A stretch of 64,000 nt of DNA from a virus. Positions within the stretch are counted from its first letter, which is position 1; each line of letters opens with the position of its first letter. Where the stretch lies: positions 1 through 64,000 of IMG/VR virus record IMGVR_UViG_3300020159_001521; one strand, given 5' to 3'. Under the pieces are notes generated by a model. It was not told where the DNA came from and did no database searches. It saw only the letters and a list, made by a program, of their open reading frames with translations. Positions 38,849 through 45,296 of this stretch are shown here, one piece after another. The position numbers and the translations under genes were made by a program.

Positions 38849-38889
38849 CACCACTATACACAATTTAAAAAACTAATGCCATATTATGC

Positions 38890-39147
38890 TCAAAATTCTT
38901 CTTCATCCATAGGAATTGTTGTCTTCCAAAACACAAACACCACATTAATAAAAAACAACCCTATAACAAACTCATCCTCAACACTTTCATCTTCTAACGT
39001 ATATCTCTGAGAAAATATACCAAACTTAAAATATGGTGTTCTCAACGTATTAAGCTCTATTCCAAATGTCATCTCCATGGAACCAATCCACCCATATATC
39101 AATGACACTAAACACAAAAACACCAATACAACAATAACTATATCCAT
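38890..39147 (-). CDS. two-segment membrane protein
   Basis: 85 residues. Residues 1-24 (MDIVIVVLVFLCLVSLIYGW) form a membrane segment; a second hydrophobic stretch (VIGLFFINVVFVFW) lies at about 60-75; the end is acidic. It stands alone upstream of the late promoter with its own possible weak promoter. Role unknown. Confidence 0.55.
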   Translation of the reverse strand: MDIVIVVLVFLCLVSLIYGWIGSMEMTFGIELNTLRTPYFKFGIFSQRYTLEDESVEDEFVIGLFFINVVFVFWKTTIPMDEEEF

Positions 39148-39358
39148 AATAAGTAAAATTTAATCATCATCATCTATTCCCACCCCCCACCCTGTAAAGA
39201 TAAGGAGTGTACAAGTAAAAAATAAAACATTTTTCCTACAGAAGTCCAAAATAAAGCTACAATCCTTTCCCAGCCTGTCTAAAAAATTTTTTTCCCAAGG
39301 CCCTTTGTAAGACAATATCCCCCTCCTTTAACCAAAAATCATCAATGCCCCCTACATT

Positions 39359-39400
39359 AAAAAATGTTTTGTGTCTATGAAAAAATGTTTTGTGTCCATG
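39359..39400. repeat. two-copy 21-bp tandem repeat (possible iteron/operator)
   Basis: Units 39,359-39,379 and 39,380-39,400 differ at a single base. Each begins AAAAAATGTTTTGTGTC. A 21-bp period places identical faces on the same side of the helix, as in protein-binding sites. Confidence 0.75.
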
Positions 39401-39446
39401 GGGGAGGAGACTACTGCCAATAACAACCCCTCCTATAAATGGGGAA

Positions 39447-39457
39447 GTCACGGTGAC
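39447..39457. promoter_or_regulatory. GTCAC-G-GTGAC palindrome (operator candidate)
   Basis: A perfect 5+1+5 palindrome 35 bp before the start of the first rightward gene, consistent with a dimeric repressor site. No bound protein is known; the XRE-type or winged-helix genes of this phage are candidates. Confidence 0.4.
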
Positions 39458-39491
39458 CCCCCACATTATTAAAAATTTAAATCGAAAAACG

Positions 39492-39896
39492 ATGAGCACA
39501 ACAACAACGCAAATCAGCTACAACAAGGCAGTGTTTTCCAACAATGGTGAGTTCACCTATGAGAGTGTTGGACAATTGAAAGAACACGTGAAAGGAATGT
39601 CTATTAAGTTCACCAAGAACAATCTTGCAGGAACGAAGAGAGTAACAATCATTGCTACTCCCAAAAAGGGCGAACCAATCACCTTCTCTTGCACCAAGCC
39701 ATTGAGCGAAGTGGTAAGAAAGGCATTGGAAAACAAAACCCAATTGGAAGTGTTGGGTGCATTGCTTAACTGCGATGTAAAAGTAGACTCCCAAGACAAC
39801 ACCAAGTATTTCATCTTCCAGGCTGAAGGTTCTCAACTTGAAGGATTAATGGTAACTGATAGCGTTATCAGCAATTACGAAGATGTTGCGTTCTAA
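39492..39896 (+). CDS. first rightward protein, probable early protein
   Basis: 134 residues; the ATG at 39,492 (MSTTTTQISYNKAVFSNNGE) is preferred over in-frame upstream codons because those lie inside the repeat/palindrome region. The protein is beta-rich, with two similar-looking halves of Lys/Thr-rich strands (KRVTIIATPKKGEPITF), and no Cys clusters. Codon use is more GC-rich than in adjacent genes, hinting at strong expression. A strong terminator follows at once, so it is monocistronic. Function unknown; an abundant early DNA-binding or host-takeover protein is possible. Confidence 0.75.
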   Translation: MSTTTTQISYNKAVFSNNGEFTYESVGQLKEHVKGMSIKFTKNNLAGTKRVTIIATPKKGEPITFSCTKPLSEVVRKALENKTQLEVLGALLNCDVKVDSQDNTKYFIFQAEGSQLEGLMVTDSVISNYEDVAF

Positions 39897-39898
39897 TT

Positions 39899-39921
39899 AA
39901 GGGGGCTTTGCCCCCTTTTTA
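39899..39921 (+). terminator. intrinsic terminator of the first rightward gene
   Basis: GGGGGC-TTT-GCCCCC followed by TTTTT, directly after the stop codon. Confidence 0.92.
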
Positions 39922-40036
39922 TATATAGGGTGGGAAATTAAATAGGGTGGGTGAATGAAGTGATGTATCATCCCTTTCATCTTTTTATTCACCCATTCTT
40001 ACATCACAATTATAAAAAATAAAGGCATACATATAG

Positions 40037-40138
40037 CATTAATTACAACACAACCAGGAAATATGCAGTCTCAATATATTGAGAGTTAGTCCATACCATG
40101 TGGAGTGCAAAAATATCAGGTTTGGTGTGTGTTGTAAT
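40037..40138 (+). ncRNA. approx. 100-nt structured RNA candidate closed by an 11-bp stem
   Basis: ATTACAACACA (about 40,037-40,048) pairs with TGTGTTGTAAT (about 40,127-40,138). Inside are a CTCAATATATTGAG hairpin and a TCCA/TGGA hairpin. TTTTTATTTATTC follows the closing stem, so this could be a small RNA with its own terminator or a leader element of the 53-residue gene that starts at 40,174. No known riboswitch consensus was recognised. Confidence 0.5.
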
Positions 40139-40173
40139 TTTTATTTATTCATTCATCATTTAAATCAATAGTT

Positions 40174-40335
40174 ATGAAGACATTTATCATTACACTTGTA
40201 GGATGGGACGGTCCTATTAAGTCAGAGTATTGTTATGGATCTAATAGACAAGAGGTTTATTCTATGTATAGGAATGAATATCCTGTTTCTGATTATCCTC
40301 AAATACAATACATTGATGTAGCTGAGGTATTATAA
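40174..40335 (+). CDS. 53-residue protein, unknown
   Basis: Begins MKTFIITLVGWDGPIKSEYC and ends DVAEVL. It is preceded by the structured element at 40,037-40,138 and followed at once by an intrinsic terminator, the arrangement of an independent gene. Aromatic-rich small soluble protein; no motif. Confidence 0.6.
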   Translation: MKTFIITLVGWDGPIKSEYCYGSNRQEVYSMYRNEYPVSDYPQIQYIDVAEVL

Positions 40336-40358
40336 GAGCCTGTAACAGGGCTCTTTTT
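40336..40358 (+). terminator. intrinsic terminator after the 53-residue gene
   Basis: GAGCC...GGCTC hairpin followed by TTTTTAAAA, overlapping the end of the gene. Confidence 0.85.
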
Positions 40359-40359
40359 A

Positions 40360-40877
40360 AAATACGTTCTGTTTAATCCACAGATAGTATGTCCTATATG
40401 ATAAGAAATGGTGTGATAGCCATAAGGGACTGTACTGTTACAAGGTAACAGCAGGATGATCACCTGATGATGAACTTCTGAATAATCTATTCCTAACCTA
40501 GCAATAGGGACAGCCATAACACCTGTAAGTTGGATAAATTAGGGTGTTTTAATGCACCATTCTCACGTGGATATAAAGACTTCTTAAGATTGGCAGGATG
40601 TATGATTCCGTCTATAGGATTTGCCTGTAGGTAATCCATATCCTTAAGATGTAAAACCACACTGATACTATAGGTTCGTCCCTATTATTTACAATCTGGA
40701 AGCAGAGCGTAACAGAATCAGTCTCCCAAGGGTGAGCAGTTGTAATCTCCTTTTACATAATTCTGGAGTTAAATAGGGGATTTAACGTAGAACCAGTTAC
40801 AACTGAGTGCAGAGAGAAATAATTGTTATGTTGGAGGTTATATATGCTCCCGAGCAGGTGCAAGGCCTGCATTTTTC
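40360..40877 (+). ncRNA. approx. 520-nt gene-free, highly structured RNA candidate
   Basis: No usable reading frame, and clean terminators on both sides. Complementary segments found by eye: GTTCTGTTTAATCC (40,366-40,379) with GGATTTAAC..AGAAC (40,778-40,793), long range; TCTGT/ACAGA (40,368-40,384); AGTA.GTCC/GGAC..TACT around 40,386-40,436; TGTTAC/GTAACA (40,436-40,450); CTATT/AATAG near 40,487-40,507; TGTAAA/TTTACA with inner ATAGG/CCTAT (40,650-40,693); CAGTTGTAA/TTACAACTG, 9 bp (40,737-40,805), enclosing CTCC/GGAG and GTTAAAT/ATTTAAC hairpins. Transcribed rightward if it uses the terminator at 40,854. Size and setting recall the large phage RNAs ROOL and GOLLD; I could not match either consensus. 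Confidence 0.65.
40854..40877 (+). terminator. intrinsic terminator of the structured-RNA region
   Basis: GCAGG-TGCAAGG-CCTGC followed by ATTTTTCTTTT. Confidence 0.85.
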
Positions 40878-40906
40878 TTTTATTCATTCACCAAAACCAC
40901 GTTATT

Positions 40907-41119
40907 ATGAAAGATTATTTAATGGGAACCATAGTGGTTCTATGTGTGCTTCTTCTATTTATAGAAGCTGTAAAGAGTGTTAGGTCTCAGCCTGATGACA
41001 CACAATTTCAGTTTGTTGTGACAGACTCTATGATGTCTGTGTATAACAATGATGTATATGTAGGCACTGTTAGGGTGCAAGGACAATTAGATTCATTATT
41101 AGTAGACTATAATCAATAA
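40907..41119 (+). CDS. 70-residue single-pass membrane protein
   Basis: Start at 40,907 (MKDYLMGTIVVLCVLLLFIE) is chosen because upstream in-frame codons fall in the terminator and RNA region. Residues 6-22 form a membrane helix, then a soluble beta-like domain follows. Heads the 40.9-43.1 kb cluster of small genes. Confidence 0.6.
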   Translation: MKDYLMGTIVVLCVLLLFIEAVKSVRSQPDDTQFQFVVTDSMMSVYNNDVYVGTVRVQGQLDSLLVDYNQ

Positions 41120-41122
41120 ACC

Positions 41123-41245
41123 ATGATTACACTATCAATCCTTCCCAATTTTACGGGAACAAGGTCTGAGTGGATTAAAGCCACAATTAGTTGTCTTCTA
41201 TTAGACAGTACATATGTTATTCCTATAATAAACCATTATTTATGA
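41123..41245 (+). CDS. 40-residue protein, unknown
   Basis: Runs from ATG 41,123 to TGA 41,245 and overlaps the next start in an ATGA junction, the coupling typical of this cluster. Sequence begins MITLSILPNFTGTRSEWIKA. No motif; small size makes it tentative. Confidence 0.4.
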   Translation: MITLSILPNFTGTRSEWIKATISCLLLDSTYVIPIINHYL

Positions 41246-41640
41246 GGATGCTGTTGATTGGGCTATTGTTTCCGTTTAAATTGGGAGCAATAGCACCAAT
41301 TAAGCCTGTTGTGTCTTGTTCTCCTAAGGAGCAATATGTTGTTACATTGACGACATATAGTGCTGTGAGGGCACAATGTGACAATTCTCCGCTTATTACA
41401 GCTTCTGGACATAGAATAAGAACTAATGACAGAATAATAGCTGTAAGCAGGGATTTGAAGCTTAGGTTTAATTGGGGAGACAGTGTTGTTATTAGTAATG
41501 CAGGACAGTTTGATGGTGTATATGCTGTTCATGATGTAATGAACAAGCGTTACACCAATCGTATTGATGTCCTTAGTGATAAAATTATTAAACTAGAAAA
41601 CATAATTATTTATGAAAAGGACTTACTATCTGTTAATTAG
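41242..41640 (+). CDS. secreted 3D-domain (double-psi beta-barrel) protein, lysin candidate
   Basis: 132 residues from the ATG at 41,242, chosen for the ATGA overlap with the previous gene and because it starts a signal-like segment (MRMLLIGLLFPFKLGAIAPI). The rest matches a 3D/double-psi beta-barrel domain: TLTTYSAVRAQCD, LITASGHRIR, RIIAVSRDL, then the Asp trio at 91, 98 and 109 in FDGVYAVHD and NRIDV. In MltA-type transglycosylases this barrel binds and cuts peptidoglycan. No other peptidoglycan hydrolase was seen in the window, so this is the best lysin or envelope-remodelling candidate. Confidence 0.75.
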   Translation: MRMLLIGLLFPFKLGAIAPIKPVVSCSPKEQYVVTLTTYSAVRAQCDNSPLITASGHRIRTNDRIIAVSRDLKLRFNWGDSVVISNAGQFDGVYAVHDVMNKRYTNRIDVLSDKIIKLENIIIYEKDLLSVN

Positions 41641-41794
41641 TATTTTGATGATAATTGTAACCACCATTGCAATATTTCTTGCATTTTGTCTGTTAGACGT
41701 GTCGTATGCTAATCTATTTCTTATATCTATGCTGTCATTAGCTGGATATGGCACATCATTATTATATTACGTCACCTATAAAGAAGCATTATGA
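41612..41794 (+). CDS. 60-residue two-helix membrane protein
   Basis: Two membrane segments (YYLLISILMIIVTTIAIFLA and LFLISMLSLAGYGTSLLYYV) with a short loop. Overlaps the 3D-domain gene by 29 bp and the next by 4 bp. The size and topology would also fit a holin or spanin-like accessory, but nothing specific is recognised. Confidence 0.6.
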   Translation: MKRTYYLLISILMIIVTTIAIFLAFCLLDVSYANLFLISMLSLAGYGTSLLYYVTYKEAL

Positions 41795-42057
41795 AAACAT
41801 ACATGGTAACTGTAAATAGAGAATATCCTATTGAGAGGAAGGTGTACAATGCTAGAAATAACTCTTTTGACATTATTTCTACAGTAAAGATGACAAAGGT
41901 GTATTTGTCAATCCTGTCTCCCAAGAAACAGGATGCAGCAATAATGTATGACAACAGACGTAAAGAGGCTATATTCTATACAGAGGATGAATTGCCTTAC
42001 GTTAAATTTTTGCTCAAGAGGTTGAGTATTGAACATAAAATTGAGGAAATAATATAG
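41791..42057 (+). CDS. 88-residue basic protein, unknown
   Basis: Begins MKTYMVTVNREYPIERKVYN; alternating beta strands and a C-terminal helix. ATGA overlap with the membrane gene. No motif; followed by a perfect 9-bp hairpin. Confidence 0.6.
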   Translation: MKTYMVTVNREYPIERKVYNARNNSFDIISTVKMTKVYLSILSPKKQDAAIMYDNRRKEAIFYTEDELPYVKFLLKRLSIEHKIEEII

Positions 42058-42062
42058 CTTTA

Positions 42063-42084
42063 TTATACACATCTGTGTGTATAA
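42063..42084 (+). other. perfect hairpin after the 88-residue gene
   Basis: TTATACACA-TCTG-TGTGTATAA, 9 bp with a 4-nt loop. No T-run follows, so it may stabilise the upstream message or bind protein. Confidence 0.5.
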
Positions 42085-42124
42085 ATAGCTTATTTATGCC
42101 TAATTTTGTGCCTTACACTAACCT

Positions 42125-42283
42125 ATGAGACATTTAAAATCCGTACTACTGACGCTTTGCCTATCATTAACCATAATTGCTCTGTTGTTCCAACTAACAT
42201 TAGTTATATTGGATGTAACAGGTAACCACCATTTAACCAATAAAATTAAATCTTATGCGTACAGTGTGCTTAACTCCAAGTGA
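42125..42283 (+). CDS. 52-residue membrane peptide
   Basis: MRHLKSVLLTLCLSLTIIAL then a hydrophobic run to residue 31 and a basic/polar tail. Single membrane helix or signal anchor. Overlaps the next frame by 29 bp. Confidence 0.5.
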   Translation: MRHLKSVLLTLCLSLTIIALLFQLTLVILDVTGNHHLTNKIKSYAYSVLNSK

Positions 42284-42392
42284 GTTCGTTAGTTTTAAGC
42301 AATTAGCCTGTTTTTGGTTCGATATGTATGTGAAACATGGATTTGTCCATGTTACAGCACATGCTGATGATCTTGACACATTAGGCTATTAA
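42255..42392 (+). CDS. 45-residue protein, unknown
   Basis: MRTVCLTPSEFVSFKQLACF and a His/Asp-rich end (HVTAHADDLDTLGY). Starts inside the membrane peptide and is followed by a strong terminator. Tentative because of its size. Confidence 0.4.
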   Translation: MRTVCLTPSEFVSFKQLACFWFDMYVKHGFVHVTAHADDLDTLGY

Positions 42393-42415
42393 AATAGGTG
42401 TTTTATCAAGGGTGA

Positions 42416-42451
42416 AGCTCTGGTGTGTCTACACTGGAGCTCTTTTTTTTA
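42416..42451 (+). terminator. intrinsic terminator
   Basis: AGCTCTGGTGT-GTCT-ACACTGGAGCT, an 11-bp stem with two G-T pairs, then eight T. Confidence 0.9.
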
Positions 42452-42478
42452 TTTTAAACCATTATAAACCAAACCATT

Positions 42479-42937
42479 ATGTACATAGAAGCCAAACTCG
42501 TATTTCAACATTATGTTCCTTATGAATATAATGATTTATTGTTTCTCTCTGTAAATAGCATGGGAGAACCATTTATATATTTAATTGACAATCTCACAAA
42601 TCCAGAGGAGTATATGGAGCTCAATGGATTTCCTGTTAAACCATTCATTATTCAGGAGGGAAATCCAAACATTCCTGACAGTGAGATTATTCTTGCTGAC
42701 CCTCAAGAAATAGGCTGGATGGATGATGGTGAGGATGCTTTGTCTCTTAGGGACATAGATTTAAAAGACTTTAACACTATTATTCAGAATTACAATGGCT
42801 ATTGCCTAATAGACGTTGAAGAAGATGATAATGGACATGAATATGTATCATTATATGCAGGACAAGCTACAATAGCTTTGTATGATGCATATGATGAGGA
42901 AGAACCCTTTAACAATGAAAACGATGAAGAAGATTAA
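42479..42937 (+). CDS. acidic 152-residue protein
   Basis: Strongly acidic, especially the end (YDEEEPFNNENDEED). Mixed fold, no Cys clusters, no signal peptide. Acidic phage proteins of this kind sometimes mimic DNA, but nothing specific supports that here. The next gene starts 23 bp before its end. Confidence 0.6.
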   Translation: MYIEAKLVFQHYVPYEYNDLLFLSVNSMGEPFIYLIDNLTNPEEYMELNGFPVKPFIIQEGNPNIPDSEIILADPQEIGWMDDGEDALSLRDIDLKDFNTIIQNYNGYCLIDVEEDDNGHEYVSLYAGQATIALYDAYDEEEPFNNENDEED

Positions 42938-43097
42938 AAAATACCTTTTAACAACATTAAGAATGACAACAGTGGATGCTGTTGACACCTTTAAACCAGG
43001 TGTGCGTACATTAAAAGCCTCAAAAAAGCCATCATTTAACAAATGGTGTGCTGAATTCAATGTGTCCTCTAGATGGACAAAAACTAATTACGGCTAG
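42915..43097 (+). CDS. 60-residue very basic protein
   Basis: From the ATG at 42,915 (or 42,924): MKTMKKIKKYLLTTLRMTTV, ending NVSSRWTKTNYG, rich in Lys/Arg/Thr. Starts inside the acidic gene and ends in TAG TAA, then a terminator. The pair acidic-then-basic suggests partners, which is only inferred. Confidence 0.5.
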   Translation: MKTMKKIKKYLLTTLRMTTVDAVDTFKPGVRTLKASKKPSFNKWCAEFNVSSRWTKTNYG

Positions 43098-43124
43098 TAA
43101 TGTTTGGTTTTAATGGTGATTGTT

Positions 43125-43157
43125 AGCCCTCAGAGTGGTTTCTGGGGGCTTTTTTTA
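43125..43157 (+). terminator. intrinsic terminator
   Basis: AGCCCTCAGA...TTCTGGGGGCT stem followed by TTTTTTT. Confidence 0.88.
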
Positions 43158-43175
43158 TTAATTAAACTAAATTGT

Positions 43176-43601
43176 ATGCCAACGATAGATATACCAGATA
43201 AAATATGCTCACATTGTGGTGGTACTAAATGGAAAACTGAGTATAGAAAATCAGCCAAAGACCCAGAAATAAAAACTCTTGTATACAGATGTTCTAAAAA
43301 AGGAGATGAGAGAAATTACAAATGGAAACACAATAATCCTGAAAAAGCTAGAGAACATAATATCAAAAGCTGTAGAAATCGTAGAGCTAATGGATATTAT
43401 AAGTCTGAAAAAGAAAGAGAACGTAATAGACAGAGAGGAAAAACAGAATCTTCTGAACTTTCTGATAATTATGTCTACAGAATGATTTTTAACGCTCCAG
43501 ATACAAAAGAGCTAACTCGTTCAGATATACCACAAAAGCTTATTGATATTAAACGTAAACAATTATTATTAACTAGACAATTAAAACAATTACAAAAATG
43601 A
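43176..43601 (+). CDS. zinc-ribbon, Arg/Lys-rich protein
   Basis: 141 residues from ATG 43,176; the upstream in-frame Met lies within the terminator. Residues 11-38 carry CSHCGGTKW and a later YRCSKKG, forming a zinc-finger-like site. The rest is highly basic (EKERERNRQRGKTESS) with a C-terminal helix. The pattern resembles the nucleic-acid-binding front part of phage homing endonucleases, but no nuclease motif is present. Overlaps the next gene by 4 bp. Confidence 0.6.
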   Translation: MPTIDIPDKICSHCGGTKWKTEYRKSAKDPEIKTLVYRCSKKGDERNYKWKHNNPEKAREHNIKSCRNRRANGYYKSEKERERNRQRGKTESSELSDNYVYRMIFNAPDTKELTRSDIPQKLIDIKRKQLLLTRQLKQLQK

Positions 43602-43807
43602 GAAAGAAACAATTAACAAAGACAGAAGTAGAACTTACACAAATTCAAGAACTTCAGCACATTGAGAAAGCAGGTTTTAAAATGGGAGTCAACACTGAAA
43701 AGAGTTTTGATGAAACACAAAATTTATCTGCCTTAAAAGCATCTGTATCAGCATATAGATTATGCATGCAAGCAATTAGAGATCAAATGAGACACAAAGT
43801 TAGTTAA
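43598..43807 (+). CDS. 69-residue helical protein, unknown
   Basis: Charged helices (ELTQIQELQHIEKAGFKMG), no motif. ATGA overlap with the zinc-ribbon gene. Two direct repeats follow it. Confidence 0.55.
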   Translation: MRKKQLTKTEVELTQIQELQHIEKAGFKMGVNTEKSFDETQNLSALKASVSAYRLCMQAIRDQMRHKVS

Positions 43808-43828
43808 CAACAATTTAAAACAGCTTAG

Positions 43829-43862
43829 AACACAGAAATCAATTTAAAAACACAGAAATCAA
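43829..43862 (+). repeat. 20-bp-period direct repeat in the leader of the DGQH gene
   Basis: AACACAGAAATCAA occurs at 43,829-43,842 and 43,849-43,862. CAATTTAAAA is also repeated (43,811 and 43,840). They lie just before the next start codon and could be a regulatory or slippage site. Confidence 0.6.
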
Positions 43863-43867
43863 ACATT

Positions 43868-44635
43868 ATGAAAAAGAACGAGCTTTACAAGAACACACTT
43901 AAGCAAATCAAATGGTTAGGGGACAATGCTAAGAGCACATTTAACTATCTAGCAGGAATCAATCGTCCAATTTATCCAGCACAGGTAACTAAGCTAGCGC
44001 AATCAATCAACAAAATGGGCGTAGTTAGACCTATTATTATTGCTGAGTTTGACTTTATATCTGGAAAAAAGACAAAGTACATCATTGATGGTCAACACTT
44101 GTTTAATGCTTTAATTAGGAATGGTATGGATATTCCATATGTCACAATTTCAATTAAAGATAAACACGACTTGGTTGAGACTATTGCTAAATTGAATGCG
44201 TCTTCTAAAAATTGGGCTCTTGTTGACTATATTATGGCATGGGGTTCATTGATTCCTGATTACGTAAAACTCAATCATTATTTTCAAGTTTACGATTTTG
44301 ACATGGGTCTTTTGTGTGCTGTTCTTAATGATAATAGTACAGATGGTGGTAATATTATCACAAAAATAAAGAATGGTACATTCAGAATCATTAATGAAGA
44401 AGAAAATGTTAAAATTCTTAATTATTTGACAGATGTTCTTAAAATGGTTCCAAGAATGAACAGGATGGAAAATAGGTATTTGTGTAGAGAGTATGTAAAG
44501 TTCTGCATAAAAAACTGTTCTAAGTACAATCATGATAAATTCATGAAAAATCTTGAAAAGAACAAGGAGACGTTTGTTTTAGCTACTCAAGAGGAAGGTA
44601 AACTTAAAGAGCTTTTCTCTAAATACATGAAATAA
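43868..44635 (+). CDS. ParB/sulfiredoxin-like (DGQH) domain protein
   Basis: 255 residues. The ParB-like domain spans about residues 35-120: ARTKLAQSI-type helix, VVRPIIIAEFD strand, then IIDGQHLFNAL (DGQH at 74-77) and NASSKNWALVDYI (110-122). The C-terminal half is helical. DGQHR-type proteins are common in phages and plasmids; some ParB-fold proteins are CTP switches or nucleases. A DNA-binding, partition or host-takeover role is possible. A GGCTG/CAGCC hairpin follows the stop. Confidence 0.7.
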   Translation: MKKNELYKNTLKQIKWLGDNAKSTFNYLAGINRPIYPAQVTKLAQSINKMGVVRPIIIAEFDFISGKKTKYIIDGQHLFNALIRNGMDIPYVTISIKDKHDLVETIAKLNASSKNWALVDYIMAWGSLIPDYVKLNHYFQVYDFDMGLLCAVLNDNSTDGGNIITKIKNGTFRIINEEENVKILNYLTDVLKMVPRMNRMENRYLCREYVKFCIKNCSKYNHDKFMKNLEKNKETFVLATQEEGKLKELFSKYMK

Positions 44636-44644
44636 CAATTAAAT

Positions 44645-44677
44645 TTGGCTGGGGACAAACATTAGTCCTCAGCCATC
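44645..44677 (+). terminator. hairpin after the DGQH gene, probable weak terminator
   Basis: TGGCTGGGGAC-AAACATTA-GTCCTCAGCCA stem of 10-11 bp, then TCTTAATTTAA, a poor T-run. Confidence 0.5.
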
Positions 44678-44706
44678 TTAATTTAACAATCCAAAAACCA
44701 ATACAT

Positions 44707-44928
44707 ATGACCAGTACACTTATTTATTCCTCCAGACAAGTAGATAGACAACCGCTCTCTTATACAAAGGATATGAGAGACTATATACTTGCTAGTAAGC
44801 TTATCGATGCCATAATAATGGCTAGTAAAGAGAAGAAAAGACTTGTAGTGGTGGATAGAACTACGTTCACCTATATTCCATCTGATGGAAGTAGGAAAAT
44901 GATTATTAGACTAAAAAGATTCAAATGA
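44707..44928 (+). CDS. 73-residue basic protein, unknown
   Basis: MTSTLIYSSRQVDRQPLSYT, then helix and two strands ending in MIIRLKRFK. No motif. ATGA junction with the next gene. Confidence 0.55.
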   Translation: MTSTLIYSSRQVDRQPLSYTKDMRDYILASKLIDAIIMASKEKKRLVVVDRTTFTYIPSDGSRKMIIRLKRFK

Positions 44929-45044
44929 TTGCACTATTAGGCATTATGATTTGCTCGTTTATATTTTTGGCATGGAGTTTTCACACAGCTCCTATGTATG
45001 ATGAAGAAACTGGTTTGTTCTATGATAGGAATAAAAAAGGCTAG
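44925..45044 (+). CDS. 39-residue membrane peptide
   Basis: Starts with ATGA overlap. MIALLGIMICSFIFLAWSFH is a membrane segment, followed by a short polar tail; TAG stop falls in the bidirectional terminator. Confidence 0.5.
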   Translation: MIALLGIMICSFIFLAWSFHTAPMYDEETGLFYDRNKKG

Positions 45045-45065
45045 CTGTAAATGGCTAGCCTTTAA
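45039..45065. terminator. bidirectional intrinsic terminator
   Basis: GGCTAGC-TGTAAATG-GCTAGCC. On the minus strand it is followed by TTTTTTAT, so it ends the leftward holin gene; on the plus strand it has only TTTAAC and ends the 39-residue gene weakly. Confidence 0.85.
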
Positions 45066-45083
45066 CAATTTTAGGACAATTGC

Positions 45084-45248
45084 TTATTTCTTAGAAGCAA
45101 TAGACCAAATTGCACCAATGAGTGTGAGAACAGCACCAGAAATCTCTTGTACAAGAGAAGCCTCAGCGAGTCCAAGAGACACAATAAATCCACCACCAAA
45201 GGTGAATACGTGTCTTACGATTCCAAGAATCTTTTCCATATTAGTCAT
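45084..45248 (-). CDS. holin-like protein, leftward inside a rightward gene block
   Basis: 54 residues, read on the minus strand from ATG 45,246-45,248 to TAA 45,084. N-terminus ILGIVRHVFTFGGGFIVSLG, then GAVLTLIGAIWSIASKK at the end. Two hydrophobic segments separated by a short acidic turn, an RHxFTFGGG start and a GAxxTLIGxxWS end are characteristic of the Pam3-gp28-type phage holins. Holins form the membrane lesions that time lysis. It is convergent with the previous rightward gene and shares the bidirectional terminator. It is the only leftward gene in the rightward arm, giving lysis its own control. Confidence 0.72.
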   Translation of the reverse strand: MTNMEKILGIVRHVFTFGGGFIVSLGLAEASLVQEISGAVLTLIGAIWSIASKK

Positions 45249-45258
45249 TTTAAGGCTG

Positions 45259-45289
45259 CAATGTAACGTATTTAAACAAGAAAACCAAA
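45259..45289 (-). promoter_or_regulatory. possible promoter of the holin-like gene
   Basis: On the minus strand TTTG (45,286-45,289), 20 bp, then TACATTG (45,259-45,265), one base short of TAnnTTTG. The start codon is about 10 bp further. Confidence 0.4.
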
Positions 45290-45296
45290 TATTTTT

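Larger units (their letters stand above)
39148..39491. promoter_or_regulatory. divergent intergenic switch region
   Basis: No credible gene. It separates the leftward virion genes from the rightward early genes. It contains C-rich and A-rich tracts, an exact two-copy 21-bp tandem repeat (39,359-39,400) and the palindrome GTCAC-G-GTGAC (39,447-39,457). A weak minus-strand -7 box TATCTTTA lies near 39,195. It is the natural place for an operator, and possibly for a replication origin; neither is proven. Confidence 0.6.

Noticed and set aside
39257-39499. 80-codon leftward frame in the divergent region
   Set aside because: Overlaps the tandem repeats, palindrome and start of the first rightward gene; composition is not protein-like.
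40299-40517. 72-codon leftward frame
   Set aside because: Lies in the terminator and structured-RNA region and has no spacing or motif support.
40650-40693. tRNA gene suggested by GGTTCG in a 5-bp stem
   Set aside because: The loop is 6 nt and no acceptor stem, D arm or anticodon arm can be built around it; it fits better as a hairpin in the large RNA.
40360-40877. group I or group II intron
   Set aside because: No interrupted exon on either side, terminators flank it, and no domain V-like or G-binding core was recognised.
43095-45044. TAG-to-Gln recoding as in some crAss-like phages
   Set aside because: TAG ends at least two small genes (43,095-43,097 and 45,042-45,044) with terminators just after, and no long frame needs TAG read-through.
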